64,000 nucleotides of DNA from Posidoniimonas corsicana (lineage in GTDB: Bacteria; Planctomycetota; Planctomycetia; Pirellulales; Lacipirellulaceae): assembly GCF_007859765.1 (NCBI RefSeq), contig NZ_SIHJ01000004.1:344490-408489 (forward strand). Reading direction: 5' to 3'. The position numbers were made by a program, and so were the translations under genes. Positions 47,715 through 57,984 of the stretch are shown here, one piece after another. Every line of letters starts with the position of its first letter. Position 1 is the stretch's first letter. A model generated the notes under the pieces. The model was not told the DNA's origin. It ran no database searches and saw nothing but the letters and a program-made list of their open reading frames with translations.

Positions 47715-48971
47715 ATGCCGTTAAGGATCTCCAAAGCAGGAAATCGCCTTTCGACCGCCACCGGCATCTTTGAGCTGATGGACGACCTGGGGCACGCGAT
47801 GACCGGCCCCGGGGCGGGCCGGATGCGGATGCTGGGGGGCGGCGCCCCGGCCGCCATCCCCGCGGTCCAGGAGGTGTGGCGCAGGCGTCTGGCCGAGATG
47901 CTGGCCGACCCGGGCCAGGTCGACAAGGTCCTGGGCGTGTACGACGCGCCGTCCGGCAGCCCGGCGTTCCGCAGCAGCGTCGCGGCCTGCTTCCGCCGCG
48001 AGCTGGGCTGGGACATCACTGAGGCCAACGTCGCGGTGACGGCCGGCGGGCAGGCGGCGTTCTTCCAGTTGTTTACGCTGCTCGGCGACGCCACGCAGCC
48101 GATCGTGCTGCCGATCGCGCCCGAGTATATCGGCTACGCCGACCAGGGCGCCGCGCCGGGGCTGTTCCGCACGCACCACCCCAAGATCGAGGAGATCGGT
48201 GACCACGACTTCAAGTACCACGTGGACTTCGACAACCTGGACCTGAGCGGGGCCGGGGCGGTCTGTATCAGCCGCCCCACCAACCCCAGCGGCAACGTGC
48301 TCTCCGACACGGAACTGGCCCGCCTGACCGACCTAGCCCGGGCCGAGGGCTGCCCGATGGTCGTCGACAACGCGTACGGCCAGCCCTTCCCGGGGGCCAT
48401 CTTCACGCCGGCGAGCCCGCCGCCCTGGGACGATCAGATGATCCTGGTCTACAGCCTGTCCAAGCTGGGGTTGCCCGGCACGCGGACGGGCGTCGTGATC
48501 GCCAGCGAGGAGGTCGCCCGCCGCGTCGCGGCGATGACCGCCGTCATCGGCCTGGCGAACAACAACACCGGGCAGGCGATTGTGGGCCCGATGCTCGACT
48601 CGGGCGAGGCGCTGACCCTCAGCCGCGACGTGATCCGCCCCTTCTACGAGCAGCGGGCCCAGCTCGCCCGGCAGATCCTGGCCGACGCGTTCGGCGACGC
48701 GTTCCCCTACCGGGTTCACCTGACCGAAGGGGCGTTCTTCCTCTGGTTGTGGCTGCCCGAACTGCCGATCGGGTCCCGCGAGCTGTACGAGCGCCTCAAG
48801 GCGCGGGATGTGCTGGTCGTGCCCGGGGACTACTTCTTCTTCGGCCTCCCCGAAGGCGACGACTGGCCCCACCGCCGCCAGTGCCTGCGGCTGACGTTTT
48901 CACAGAGCGAGCAAACGGTCCGCGAGGCGCTAGAAATCATGGCCGAAGAGCTGCGCGCGCTGCACGATTGA
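47715..48971 (+). CDS. avtA: Valine-pyruvate aminotransferase, 418 aa
   Basis: A class I/II PLP aminotransferase of the AvtA type. The N-terminus (GIFELMDDLG) and the MRMLGGGAPAAIP segment are AvtA-specific. PLP motifs are CISRPTNPSGN, MVVDNAYGQPFPG and the lysine segment VYSLSKLGLPGTRTG, where the Lys in SLSK forms the Schiff base. It would transfer the amino group of valine to pyruvate, linking branched-chain amino acids and alanine. It is monocistronic, diverging from pckA with 205 bases between. Confidence 0.88.
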   Translation: MPLRISKAGNRLSTATGIFELMDDLGHAMTGPGAGRMRMLGGGAPAAIPAVQEVWRRRLAEMLADPGQVDKVLGVYDAPSGSPAFRSSVAACFRRELGWDITEANVAVTAGGQAAFFQLFTLLGDATQPIVLPIAPEYIGYADQGAAPGLFRTHHPKIEEIGDHDFKYHVDFDNLDLSGAGAVCISRPTNPSGNVLSDTELARLTDLARAEGCPMVVDNAYGQPFPGAIFTPASPPPWDDQMILVYSLSKLGLPGTRTGVVIASEEVARRVAAMTAVIGLANNNTGQAIVGPMLDSGEALTLSRDVIRPFYEQRAQLARQILADAFGDAFPYRVHLTEGAFFLWLWLPELPIGSRELYERLKARDVLVVPGDYFFFGLPEGDDWPHRRQCLRLTFSQSEQTVREALEIMAEELRALHD

Positions 48972-49042
48972 ACGCAACCCACAGATTGCGCCGTGGGCTA
49001 ATCGAGCTGGCAGCGAAAGAGCAGACACCCCCCCGAGAAAAC

Positions 49043-49098
49043 TCAAACGGGCCCGGGCGACGCTTCCCATTGATGCGTGCCGCCCGGGCCCGGTTTTC
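49043..49098. terminator. Bidirectional terminator between avtA and clpX
   Basis: Perfect 12-base arms (cgggcccgggcg at 49048-49059, cgcccgggcccg at 49081-49092) around a 21-base loop, flanked by gaaaact on one side and gttttctt on the other. Both orientations therefore end in a short T run. It serves avtA (plus) and clpX (minus). Confidence 0.75.
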
Positions 49099-49196
49099 TT
49101 CCAGGCGACTTGACCCCCGGCGGCGGCAGCGTCTAGCGCCCCCGCCCCAGGTTTGAACGTCGCCCAGGAGTTGAGTCAGGTTGTCAGGAGGAAGTG

Positions 49197-50474
49197 TTAG
49201 GCGCTCTTGGCGGCCTCCTCGGCGAACAGCTTGGCCCGGCCCTCGACGACGTCGTCGGTGATCAGGTAGTTGCTGCCGCGCGGCTGCTCCGGCAGGTCGA
49301 ACATGATGTCGAGCATCACGTCCTCGATGATCGACCGCAGGCCGCGGGCGCCGGTCTCACGCGAGTGGGCCCGACGGGCGATCGCCTTCAGGGCTTCATC
49401 GGTGAACTGCAGGTCGGCCTCCTCCATCGAGAACAGGTGCTGGTACTGCTTGGTGAGGGCGTTGCGCGGCTCGGTGAGCACACGGACCAGCGCTTCCTCG
49501 TTCAGCGGCCGGAGCGAGCTGACCACCGGCAGGCGGCCAACGAGCTCGGGGATCAGGCCGAACTCCACCAGGTCGTCCGCGTTGACCTCGGCCAACGCCT
49601 GAGCCAGACTCATCTCATCGGTCTGCTCGCGGTCCTGGCTGAAGCCAATCGACCGCTTGCCCAGGCGTTTCCGGACCACATCCTCGACGCCGGCAAAGGT
49701 GCCGCCGCAGATGAACAAAATGTTCGAGGTGTCGATCTGGATGTACTGCTGCTCGGGGTGCTTGCGGCCGCCCTGCGGTGGCACGTTGGCGGTGGTGCCC
49801 TCGAGCATCTTCAGCAGGGCCTGCTGGACGCCCTCGCCGGACACGTCCCGCGTGATGCTGACGTTCTGGCTGGTCTTGCCGATCTTGTCGATCTCGTCGA
49901 TGTAGAGGATGCCGCGTTGTGCGGCCTCGACGTCAAAGTCGGCGGCGTGCAGCAGCTTCAGCAGCAGGTTCTCGACATCCTCGCCGACGTAGCCGGCCTC
50001 GGTCAGCGTGGTGGCGTCGCCGATGGCGAACGGCACGTTCAGGCTGCGGGCCAAGGACTTGGCCAGCAGGGTCTTGCCGCAGCCGGTCGGGCCGACCAGC
50101 AGGATGTTGGACTTGTCGATCTCGACCTCGTGCTCGTCCTCGGCCGCCATCAGCCGCTTGTAGTGGCTGTGCACCGCCACGGCCAGCACCCGCTTGGCCG
50201 AGTCCTGGCCGATCACGTAGTTGTCGAGCTCCGCGACGATCTCACGCGGCGTGGGGATCTTGGTGAAGAGCTGCTTGCTTGCCCCGCGGCGCTTTCGCTC
50301 CTGGTCGAGGATCGACTGGCACAGCTCGATGCACTCGCCGCAGATATAGACGTCGCCCGGACCTTCGACCAGCGGCCCGACGTCGCGGTAGCTCTTGCGA
50401 CAAAACGAGCAGAACGCGTTCTTCTTTGAGGTGCCGCCGCGGCGGGCGCCGGTCACTTCTCGTCCAGAGGGCAT
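49197..50474 (-). CDS. clpX: ClpX ATPase, 425 aa
   Basis: ClpX unfolds substrates and feeds them to ClpP. The N-terminal C4 zinc domain (CSFC ... CGECIELC) lies at residues 22-52. The AAA+ domain has Walker A GPTGCGKT, Walker B ILYIDEID, and the SIGF loop that docks on ClpP. Near the C-terminus, [15 protein letters not shown] is the conserved sensor 2 region. A TTG lies 6 bases upstream, but ATG 50474 with AAGGAG ahead is preferred. clpP is not next to it. Confidence 0.96.
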   Translation of the reverse strand: MPSGREVTGARRGGTSKKNAFCSFCRKSYRDVGPLVEGPGDVYICGECIELCQSILDQERKRRGASKQLFTKIPTPREIVAELDNYVIGQDSAKRVLAVAVHSHYKRLMAAEDEHEVEIDKSNILLVGPTGCGKTLLAKSLARSLNVPFAIGDATTLTEAGYVGEDVENLLLKLLHAADFDVEAAQRGILYIDEIDKIGKTSQNVSITRDVSGEGVQQALLKMLEGTTANVPPQGGRKHPEQQYIQIDTSNILFICGGTFAGVEDVVRKRLGKRSIGFSQDREQTDEMSLAQALAEVNADDLVEFGLIPELVGRLPVVSSLRPLNEEALVRVLTEPRNALTKQYQHLFSMEEADLQFTDEALKAIARRAHSRETGARGLRSIIEDVMLDIMFDLPEQPRGSNYLITDDVVEGRAKLFAEEAAKSA

Positions 50475-50828
50475 AAACAACTCCTTCCCCGTTACTGCGG
50501 TGGGCGCCGGCCAGACGGCCGGCGAGGCCCGCGGTTTATCCTGTGGTGCCGCTCGATGTCCGCATCTCGGCAGACACTGTTCGGGCTCACGATGCTCCGT
50601 CCCCCAATCCGTTCTACGGCGTGGGGACTCCCCTGCATCGATCCGCCAAAGCTTTGTCTACCGAGCCGCGACCACACGTCAGGCGGGGCTTCCTTGTCCA
50701 CGCACTCTTTCGAGCAGTGTTCGCATCTCGGTACGCAACGCTGATGGGATCCGTTCATCGGCCCCGGGCACAATCTTTCGCCACCGCACCCTGCTAGCGA
50801 CGCAAGGACTCGCCAGGCGAACCCACCG
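50475..50828. other. 354-base gap upstream of clpX
   Basis: The region must hold the clpX promoter (reading left). I see nothing else in it: no convincing gene, no clear repeat. Several short frames open in it look like chance frames with no motif and no ribosome binding site. Confidence 0.4.
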
Positions 50829-51149
50829 TCACAGGGCGCCTTGGCCCGCATCACCCGCAACAGACGAACGTCGACTCTCTTCACGCGTCTCTGCCAGCAT
50901 GGTTTCCAGGTCGACCTGCATGTCGTCCTGGAGCTGGGCAGCTAGCTTCGTCTTTATCGTTCGGTATTCCTCGTCGCTGAGCCCACCCCGGGCGTGCAGT
51001 TCCCTGAAGTTACTGAGCAGGTCGCTGGCGGTTGGCGTGTCGTCAGCCTCAACATCGCGCAATCTTTTCACAAGCCAAAACAGCCCGCCGGCCGCAGCAA
51101 GCACGAGCGCAAACAGCAACGCCGCTTCCGCCACCGGATGAATCGCCAT
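50829..51149 (-). CDS. Small single-helix membrane protein with SHOCT-like motif, 106 aa
   Basis: One N-terminal helix (residues about 9-27) is followed by a cytoplasmic segment with LLSNFRELHARGGLSDEEYRTIKTKLA, which resembles the short SHOCT-type helix pair. The tail is acidic and Ser-rich. The ATG at 51147-51149 begins the hydrophobic segment. Such proteins are conserved in planctomycetes. The function is unknown. It diverges from the next gene. Confidence 0.65.
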   Translation of the reverse strand: MAIHPVAEAALLFALVLAAAGGLFWLVKRLRDVEADDTPTASDLLSNFRELHARGGLSDEEYRTIKTKLAAQLQDDMQVDLETMLAETREESRRSSVAGDAGQGAL

Positions 51150-51501
51150 GATCGCACCAAACTTCGTGAAGCAGGGCGTCGCCCCGGCAGTCCCTGTTCC
51201 TCTGCGCGGTGTCCAGCCGCGGCCCGCTCCGCTCACCGCATCAGGCGGTTGACCGAGCTCACACGCCGCCGCCCGGCCTCCACAATTATGGCGGCCTGTC
51301 AGAGGGCAGTCCAGGAAATGCCGTCGCACGCCCCGCCGCCGGACCATTTTACCTGTCCGTCCCCAATCGCCAAATCGCAATAACCTCGCCGTTCGGGGCC
51401 CAAAGCCGCGTGGCCCGCCGCCCGGCCGATAAATCGAGAGGAGGACCGCCGCGCGCCGACCAGTCGTCTTGAAACCTCGGCTGTGGGCCTCCGGAGAACC
51501 C
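51150..51501. promoter_or_regulatory. 352-base divergent intergenic region
   Basis: Located between a small membrane protein (minus) and a secreted protein (plus). A GGAG at 51492-51495 is the ribosome binding site of the secreted gene. No promoter was confidently identified and no other gene is seen. Confidence 0.35.
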
Positions 51502-53214
51502 ATGCCCAGCAACCGACCCACCCGCCGCCCCCGCCCGCTCTGGCGTCTGCTGACGCTTGTGGCGCTGGCTTGCGGTGCGGCGACTTCGGGGCCGGCCCGG
51601 GCCCAGCCGGCGGGCGATGCGGTGGTCTGGGGCCAGGACGTGTTCGTGATTCCCTACAAGTGGTCGGGCGGCTCCGACCGCTCGGCAGTCCGGGAAGTAA
51701 TCCTCTACTTCTCTGACAACCAGGGACGCGACTGGAAAGAAGTCACCCGGGCCCGGCCCGACGTGCAGTCGTTCATGTACCGCGCCCCGGGCGACGGCGA
51801 GTACTGGTTTGCTATCCGGACCGCCGACGCCGCCGGCGCCCGCTGGCCCTCGGGGCCGATGCGGCCGGAACTCCGGGTGGTGGTGGACACTCAGCTCCCG
51901 ACGCTGCGGATCACCTTGGCGACGCTGACGCCCGATGGCCGGTTGTCGGTCGCCGCGGAGGCGTCCGACCCGCAGCTCGACGCGAGCACCGCGGTGGTCG
52001 CGTACCAAGACCCAACAACAGGCGGGTGGCAGACCATCCAGCCCACGGCTACGCCCGGCGTCGCCGGCGCGGCGACCATCCAGGCGACGGCGGTGCTGCC
52101 CGCGGGGAGCAGAGGAGTCATGGTGCGTGTGTCGGTCCAGGACCGGGCGGGCAACCCGGCCAGCGCAGGCGTCATGGCGGCCGCCCCCTACGAGGCGTCG
52201 CGGGGCGTGCCGGCGTTGTCTGCGTCCGCTACGCTCGGCATGGGAGGAAGCTACGCCCAGCCGGCGCCGTCTTCCAACCACTTCGCCGCCATCGCGCAGC
52301 CGTCGACGGGACTGCCCGCCGACCCATTCACCAGCAGCACGGCGTTTGTCCCGCAGGCGCCGCCCACGGAAACGCCCTCACTCGCAGCGCCGAACAGTGC
52401 GGCCGCCTCTGGCTGGCAGCCGGCCGCGCCGCAGCCAGCGCAGGTGTGGCGCCCGGACAACACGCCGATTCCCAGCGTAGCGGCCAGCCAACCGGGGGCG
52501 CCCCCGACGACTGCTGCGCCCGGTCCCTTCCGCTACGCCTCGAGCGCCCCGCCGCAGGACCTGCCGGTTCAGGGCGGCGCCGCGGCGCCGCAGCGGCTGC
52601 TGGTCAACTCCGAGCGGTTCGAACTGCAGTACGACCTGCACTCCGTTGGCAGGTGGGGCGTGTCGCGGGTCGAGGTTTGGGGGACCGAGGACCGTGGCGC
52701 CAACTGGCGCAGGTTCGCGATCGACACCGACCAGCGCAGCCCGGTCGACGTGCAGGTCCAGGCGGACGGCGTATACGGGTTCTCGATTCTCGTGCAGAGC
52801 GTCGGCGGGTTGGACCGTGACCCGCCGCATTCCGGCGACCAGCCGGACATCTACGTTGAGGTCGACCGCGCGCGTCCCACCGTGTCCATCGGCGACGCGG
52901 TGCAGCCGGACGGCTACTTCGCGGATCACCTGAATGTCACCTGGCAGGCCGGGGACGCGAACCTGGTCGACCGGCCCATCTCGCTGCTCTACGCCGCCCA
53001 GCCAAGCGGCCCGTGGATGCCGATTGCTTCGAACCTGCCGAACAACGGGCGGTACTCGTGGCGGCTGCAGCGGCACCTGCCCAGCCGGCTGTACGTCCGG
53101 CTTGAGGCCCGCGACCAGGCGGGCAACGTCGGCGTCGACCAGACGCAGCAGCCCGTCGAGATCCGGCTGCCCGAGTCCTCCGGCGCCATCCGGCACGCCC
53201 GCCCGCTTCAATAG
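51502..53214 (+). CDS. Large secreted beta-rich protein of unknown function, 570 aa
   Basis: A signal peptide (about 30 residues, ending in ARAQ) is followed by Ig-like beta domains at both ends: one near residues 30-230 with DNQGRDWKEVTRA and DRAGNPASAG, one near residues 370-555 with EDRGANWRRFAIDTDQ and RDQAGNVGVDQTQQ. They have similar layouts, joined by a Pro/Ala/Thr-rich linker of roughly 120 residues. No catalytic motif is seen. Start ATG 51502 has GGAG about 6 bases before it. It may be a planctomycete surface protein; the function is unknown. Confidence 0.68.
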   Translation: MPSNRPTRRPRPLWRLLTLVALACGAATSGPARAQPAGDAVVWGQDVFVIPYKWSGGSDRSAVREVILYFSDNQGRDWKEVTRARPDVQSFMYRAPGDGEYWFAIRTADAAGARWPSGPMRPELRVVVDTQLPTLRITLATLTPDGRLSVAAEASDPQLDASTAVVAYQDPTTGGWQTIQPTATPGVAGAATIQATAVLPAGSRGVMVRVSVQDRAGNPASAGVMAAAPYEASRGVPALSASATLGMGGSYAQPAPSSNHFAAIAQPSTGLPADPFTSSTAFVPQAPPTETPSLAAPNSAAASGWQPAAPQPAQVWRPDNTPIPSVAASQPGAPPTTAAPGPFRYASSAPPQDLPVQGGAAAPQRLLVNSERFELQYDLHSVGRWGVSRVEVWGTEDRGANWRRFAIDTDQRSPVDVQVQADGVYGFSILVQSVGGLDRDPPHSGDQPDIYVEVDRARPTVSIGDAVQPDGYFADHLNVTWQAGDANLVDRPISLLYAAQPSGPWMPIASNLPNNGRYSWRLQRHLPSRLYVRLEARDQAGNVGVDQTQQPVEIRLPESSGAIRHARPLQ

Positions 53215-53314
53215 CCCGGCGCCCGCGCGGTAGACTCAGGCCAAGGGCGCTCGTCAACGAGGGCCGTTCCGACTCGTACGAGCCGCGGGGCCCGCCAGTC
53301 CTGCCGGGGATGAA

Positions 53315-54400
53315 TTGAGCAAGACTACTTATTCAGCGCTGACCGGGCTCGACTACCTGCTTGCGCCGGCCGCTCAGGATCTGGGCGCGATGGTGGCTGT
53401 GGTGGGCGACGAGCCGTTCCTCAAGCGAGAGGTGCTGCACAGCGTCCGCGAGCGACTGTCCGACGGCAACGACCTGGCCTGCAGCACGTACGCCGGGCGT
53501 GAGTGCGACTGGCGTGACGTCGCGGACGCGCTGACGAGCGTGTCGCTGTTCGGCGGCGCGTCGGCGGCCATCGTCGAGGACGCCGACCCGTTTGTCACCC
53601 GCTTCCGGCCCCAGTTGGAAGACTACGCCGCGAAGGAGCGGCATGCCGGCACGCTGGTGCTGGACGTCAAGACGTGGCCGTCCAACACGCGGCTGGCAAA
53701 GGCCCAGGCCGGCAAGGGGCTGGTGGTCAAGTGCCAGGTCCCCGAGCGGGGCGCGGAGGTGGGGCAGTTCCAGCGCGCGGCCAAGAAGTGGCTGGCCCAA
53801 CGGGCCGAAGGCGTCCACGGTTCGCCTGTCGAAGCCGGCGCGCTCGACGCGCTGTTCGATCTGTTGCCGCTCAGCCTGGGAGTGATGGACCAGGAGGTCA
53901 GCAAGCTTGCGCTGCTGGCGGGCGAGGGCGCCGCAATCGACGCGGACCTGGTGCACCGCCACGTCGGCGGCTGGCGGACGCGGAAGACGTGGGACATGAT
54001 CGACGCGATCGCCGACGGCGACGCCAGTGACGCGCTCGAACAGCTCGATCGGCTGCTGCGGGCCGGCGAGCAGCCGATCGGGCTGATGGCCCAGGTCGCG
54101 TCGTCGCTGCGGAGGTTTTCTGCGGCCGCGTGCCTGATCGCCCAGGCCGAGGCGAACGGCCGCCGCACCTCGCTGCGCGATGCGCTCGAGCGGGCGGGGG
54201 TGATGAAGTTCAAGCTGGCCGACGCTGAGCGGCAGCTGAAGCAGATCGGTCGTGCCCGCGCCGCGCAGCTCGACCAGTGGCTGCTCGACGCCGACCTGGC
54301 GCTCAAGGGCCACAACAGCACGCCCGGACGCGGCCGCACCGAGCTGGAATGCCTTATTGTGCGTCTCAGCAAGGCCGGTGACGAACGCCGTGCGGGGTAG
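53315..54400 (+). CDS. holA: DNA polymerase III delta subunit, 361 aa
   Basis: The clamp-loader delta subunit. Visible features are the VVGDEPFLKREVL start of the family, the DVADALTSVSLFGGASAAIVEDADPF block, and the C-terminal helical domain (GEQPIGLMAQVASSLRRF). Sequence is generally low in identity in this family, so the call rests on the order of these segments and the length. The start is a TTG at 53315, sitting immediately after ATGAAT in a GGGGATGAA context; no in-frame ATG lies near. Confidence 0.85.
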   Translation: MSKTTYSALTGLDYLLAPAAQDLGAMVAVVGDEPFLKREVLHSVRERLSDGNDLACSTYAGRECDWRDVADALTSVSLFGGASAAIVEDADPFVTRFRPQLEDYAAKERHAGTLVLDVKTWPSNTRLAKAQAGKGLVVKCQVPERGAEVGQFQRAAKKWLAQRAEGVHGSPVEAGALDALFDLLPLSLGVMDQEVSKLALLAGEGAAIDADLVHRHVGGWRTRKTWDMIDAIADGDASDALEQLDRLLRAGEQPIGLMAQVASSLRRFSAAACLIAQAEANGRRTSLRDALERAGVMKFKLADAERQLKQIGRARAAQLDQWLLDADLALKGHNSTPGRGRTELECLIVRLSKAGDERRAG

Positions 54401-54530
54401 ACGCCGGGCACGCTAGCAGCGGAGTCAGATCGCGACTCCTGGGGGCAAGTGCCGTTGCCGGTGGGGCGGGCTTGTCGTACCATCCGCGGCCCGTGCTATC
54501 AGCTCTCTGTGCTCGTTTGGTTCGCGTTCC

Positions 54531-55961
54531 ATGCTCCGTATCTGCCTTACGATACTCATCTGCCTGGCGGGGCCGCTCTCGCTGGGCTGCCGGACCTCGT
54601 TGAAGTCGTTCGCGAAGGGGACCACCGGCCAGCTCGAGGCGCCCAGCGTCGCCGGTCGGGCCCCGGCCCCGCCGCCCGCGGACGCAGCGCCCCTGGTGGA
54701 GCCAACCCGCGAGCAGGCATTCGCCGCCGTGCTCGATGATCTTCAGGCGATCGGCAAGGACAACCCCGCCGCTCAGCAGCAGCTACTGACTCAGCTCGCC
54801 GAGTCAGACCCTGCCCACTGGGAGGGGCTGGTGACCCGCGCACGCTCGACCATGCTCTACCAGCGGCAGCTCGCCGGCGAACCGGCCAAGGGCGACGTGA
54901 TGCAGGCGTCCGGCCAGCAAACGGCCCGAGTCGACGTGGCCTCGAATCCCACGACGCGCGGCGCCGGCAGGAACGCCCCAGACGCCAGCGCGCCGCCGCT
55001 GCCCAGCCGGCCCGAGACGTGGCCGACCCAAACCTACGAAACGCAGCAGCCGGAGCCCGCGGGGCAGGGCGTCGACGTGCGGCGGTTCGACCCGGCGCTG
55101 ACGCAGACGGCCGCCTTCGACACGATCTTTTCGCGGTCGGTGAACCCAGCGCAGACGGTGCCCTTCGCGGCGCCGGCGCGGTCGGTTCCGTACGCCCCGA
55201 CGCATCAGCAGCAGGCCGGCGCCGCGCCGCCCGCCCCTGTACAACCCACGACACAGAATTGGAACGACTCGCTGCAAGCCGCGATCAAGCAGCTGTCAGA
55301 GGAACTCGACCACCGCCCGCAGAGTGTCAACGAGGCGTACGACCACGTGCGGCTGCGGATGCTGCAGCTGGCCGCCGGCAACCTGGACGGCGCGGCGGCG
55401 TCGGTCCCAGGTCTGACCGCTACCGAGCAGCAGTACTGGTCGCACCAGCTGCTGACCGTGAGCACGATGCTAGACAACGAAACGCAGCCCGAGGTCCGCC
55501 GCCGGGCGGCCGCCGGCGGGCTGCACCTGCAGAACGCCGTGACCGCGTTGGAGCAGCTCGGCAGTCTGACGGTCGGCCACCTGAGGTTCTGCGAGGAGGT
55601 CTACGGGTTCGGCGCCTACCAACCGCTCAAGCACGCCCGGTTCCGGCCCGGCGACGAGGTGAAGATCTACGCCGAGGTGGCCAACTTCAAGACCGTCACC
55701 ACGCCCCAAGGTGAGCACACGTCGCTCGCGACGAGCTACCAGGTGCTCGACCAGCACGGAAGCCGCGTTGACGGGGGCGACGTGCCGGTCGTGAACGACT
55801 ACTGCGCCTCGCGACGCCGCGACTTCCACATCCAGTACGGCATCACCCTGCCCAAGGGGATCTACCCGGGGCGGTACGTGCTGGAGCTGACCCTCACGGA
55901 CCAGCTGGGCGACAAGATCGGCCACGGCACGATCGATTTTGAGATCGTCGCCACCAAGTAG
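54531..55961 (+). CDS. Lipoprotein of unknown function, 476 aa
   Basis: A lipoprotein signal with lipobox LSLGC (Cys at about residue 20). A long Pro/Ala/Gln-rich low-complexity region (about 30-270) leads to a structured C-terminal domain with AYDHVRLRMLQLAAGN and a beta domain ending DKIGHGTIDFEIV. A planctomycete-type conserved protein; I know no function. The ATG at 54531 is in keeping with the signal peptide. It is followed by a divergent-direction small gene group. Confidence 0.7.
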   Translation: MLRICLTILICLAGPLSLGCRTSLKSFAKGTTGQLEAPSVAGRAPAPPPADAAPLVEPTREQAFAAVLDDLQAIGKDNPAAQQQLLTQLAESDPAHWEGLVTRARSTMLYQRQLAGEPAKGDVMQASGQQTARVDVASNPTTRGAGRNAPDASAPPLPSRPETWPTQTYETQQPEPAGQGVDVRRFDPALTQTAAFDTIFSRSVNPAQTVPFAAPARSVPYAPTHQQQAGAAPPAPVQPTTQNWNDSLQAAIKQLSEELDHRPQSVNEAYDHVRLRMLQLAAGNLDGAAASVPGLTATEQQYWSHQLLTVSTMLDNETQPEVRRRAAAGGLHLQNAVTALEQLGSLTVGHLRFCEEVYGFGAYQPLKHARFRPGDEVKIYAEVANFKTVTTPQGEHTSLATSYQVLDQHGSRVDGGDVPVVNDYCASRRRDFHIQYGITLPKGIYPGRYVLELTLTDQLGDKIGHGTIDFEIVATK

Positions 55962-56097
55962 CGGCGGACGCTAGTACGCTCTCCCTAGAACTGTTTCCTG
56001 TGATGCACTCGGGCGTGAGCACGAATCCCGCAGTTTACGAAGGGTTTCGTGCGGACCCAACGGCCCCGCTACAGGAACATTGTTCGTGCCACTGGCA

Positions 56098-56280
56098 CTA
56101 GTCCTGGTCGGGCTGTTGCGCCGTGGGCGTGCCGCCGTCGTACTCATCGGTCAGGACCGACGGGCAGACCTCCTTCTCGCCGCACTGGTCGCACACGATG
56201 TGGATTAGGTCGGCGGCGCTCAGCCGTAGCTGATTCTCTTCGCACAGACGGTAGAGCTCACGCAGGTGAGAACAGGGCAT
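56098..56280 (-). CDS. Small Cys-containing protein (zinc-ribbon-like), 60 aa
   Basis: Starts MPCSHLRELYRLCEENQLRLS and contains C3, C13 and then CDQCGEKEVC (CxxC plus another Cys six residues on). This pattern could bind a metal. It ends in an acidic, Gln-rich tail. The ATG at 56278-56280 is 35 bases after the ccoS stop, so the two genes are probably co-transcribed. I know of it only as a recurring planctomycete small protein; the function is unknown. Confidence 0.62.
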   Translation of the reverse strand: MPCSHLRELYRLCEENQLRLSAADLIHIVCDQCGEKEVCPSVLTDEYDGGTPTAQQPDQD

Positions 56281-56315
56281 GGTCTCGCTCCGGTTGGCGG
56301 TGCGTAGTAGCCGGG

Positions 56316-56474
56316 TCAGGGCTTGCCGTCGTCGTCGTCGTCGTCTTCGAGCATCCTCGCGGCCGCGCTGTCCAGGTCGTCGAGCTGGCCGTCGCGAACG
56401 GCCCAGCAGAACGCGGCCACACCGCCTGCGGCCAGCAGCAAGGCGACCGGGAGCATGATGTAGATAACCGACAT
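56316..56474 (-). CDS. ccoS: cbb3-type cytochrome oxidase assembly protein CcoS, 52 aa
   Basis: The protein is one N-terminal transmembrane helix (about residues 4-24) directly followed by [21 protein letters not shown] and an acidic end with six Asp in a row. The W-A-V-R-x-GQ-(F/L)DDLD pattern is the signature of CcoS, needed for cofactor insertion in cbb3 oxidase. The size fits (about 45-60 aa). It is a very short gene and easy to overlook. The ccoNOP genes are not in the window. Confidence 0.85.
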   Translation of the reverse strand: MSVIYIMLPVALLLAAGGVAAFCWAVRDGQLDDLDSAAARMLEDDDDDDGKP

Positions 56475-56595
56475 GGCGGGGCGGATGGCCGTTGGTGGAC
56501 ATCAGGCGCGGGGCACGCGCTCGGCCCGCATTGTACCGCGCGTCTGGCGTCGGACGAGAGCCGCCGCCCGGTGCGGCCGCTTCGGACCACGGGGC

Positions 56596-57882
56596 CTACA
56601 GGTCGTCCATGCCGGTGACGTTGGTCACCAGCGCCCGCAGCTTGCGACGCAGCACCGCGTAGCTGAAGAACCGCTTGCCCAGCGTGTAGTTGGCCTCGAC
56701 CATCTGGTCGCGGTAGGCCTGGTCTTCGATGACGCGGCGCACCTTGTCGACCGTCTCGCGGGTCATGTAGCCGTTCATCGTGATGACGTCGAAGCCGCGG
56801 GGCTCGATGTCGCTCACAAAGATCGAGTATCGGTTCACCAGCACCGGCTTGCGGTAGTAGAACGCCTCGATCAGGGCGTTGCCGAAGCCCTCGTACAGGC
56901 TGGGGTAGGTGATAAAGTCGGCGTGCAGGTAGGCGTCTGCCAGCAGGTACACCTTCTCGCCGTTGGCGTTGACGCCGCGTTCCTCGCCGATCCGGTCGGG
57001 GATGAAGCGGAGGTCGACCCCCTGCTGCTCGGCCATCTCCCGCAGCGCGTTGAGGTACTCGTGCCCCTCGTCGCCGGACTCGTGCGAGATCACCAGCTTG
57101 CACTTGGGGTTGTCCAGCTGCTTGATGAGCGAGATGGCGTGCTCGATGCCCTTCCTCGGCACCACGCGCGTGGGCTGAAGGAACAGGATGTCGTCCGGCA
57201 ACAGGCCGACCGACTCGCGGAAGTCGCGGTTGAAGTCGTCCAGGTCGGGGGGAGGGGTCTCGAAGTCCAGCACGTTGGGCACCAGCACGCTGGACGCGCC
57301 ACGGCGGTGCGAGAGGGCCCGCTGGGCCTCCGAATTGATCGTGACGTGCTGGATCGACGGGATGGTGCACGGGAACGCCATCCGCAGCAGGTCCCCCGCG
57401 GCGTTCACCGCGAAGCGGTCGCGTTCCCAGTAGAAGTCGTGGTGGTGGGCGATGGTCGGGAAGTTGGTTTCCGCGATGAACGTGGCGAGCGCGACGCCCA
57501 GCGGGATGTTCATCGGGATGCAGAGCGCGTTCTGAACGATCAGGATCTCGATGTCGAACCGCCGCACGAACTCGTACAGCGACCGCTTCAGGTGCTCGGC
57601 GAGCGCAAAGATGCGGCGGGTGACCTCGGGGTCGCGTTCGGAAACGCCGAAGATGCGGTCGTTGACCCACTGGATGTCCGGGTGGCCGAAGTAGGCGTGC
57701 GGGACCAGCATGCTCACCTCCGGGTCGGTGTCGAGCTTGCCGGCGAACCAGTAGCTGACGTGCCGGTGGTGCCACAGCACCTTGGCCCACTTGGCCGCCT
57801 CGAGCGAGACGCCGTCGGTCCCCGCGAAGCGGGTGCCCACGAATCCAATCCGGTGGCTGGGGGTGGCGAGGGGGTCGGGCAT
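56596..57882 (-). CDS. Glycosyltransferase family 4-like protein, 428 aa
   Basis: GT-B fold: N-terminal [21 protein letters not shown] (acceptor loop), then [16 protein letters not shown] in the middle and the donor-site segment [20 protein letters not shown] (E-x7-E type motif, with EGFGNALIE). No signal peptide or transmembrane helix, so cytoplasmic. It lies in a glycosyltransferase-HAD-glycosyltransferase group. The start ATG at 57880-57882 precedes the fold; the upstream extension is Pro-rich and not needed. The donor and product are unknown. Confidence 0.8.
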   Translation of the reverse strand: MPDPLATPSHRIGFVGTRFAGTDGVSLEAAKWAKVLWHHRHVSYWFAGKLDTDPEVSMLVPHAYFGHPDIQWVNDRIFGVSERDPEVTRRIFALAEHLKRSLYEFVRRFDIEILIVQNALCIPMNIPLGVALATFIAETNFPTIAHHHDFYWERDRFAVNAAGDLLRMAFPCTIPSIQHVTINSEAQRALSHRRGASSVLVPNVLDFETPPPDLDDFNRDFRESVGLLPDDILFLQPTRVVPRKGIEHAISLIKQLDNPKCKLVISHESGDEGHEYLNALREMAEQQGVDLRFIPDRIGEERGVNANGEKVYLLADAYLHADFITYPSLYEGFGNALIEAFYYRKPVLVNRYSIFVSDIEPRGFDVITMNGYMTRETVDKVRRVIEDQAYRDQMVEANYTLGKRFFSYAVLRRKLRALVTNVTGMDDL

Positions 57883-57984
57883 GGTGCTGGCGGCGGGTGG
57901 GACGGGGGCAGGCGGGGTGACGCGCAGCCTGCCCTCCGCCAAGGACGACCAAACGCCGGTTTACTCGCAAAATGTACTTTTCTC

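Noticed and set aside
50492-50884. Short frames on both strands in the gap upstream of clpX
   Set aside because: No motif, no ribosome binding site, and the two strands' frames overlap each other; treated as non-coding.
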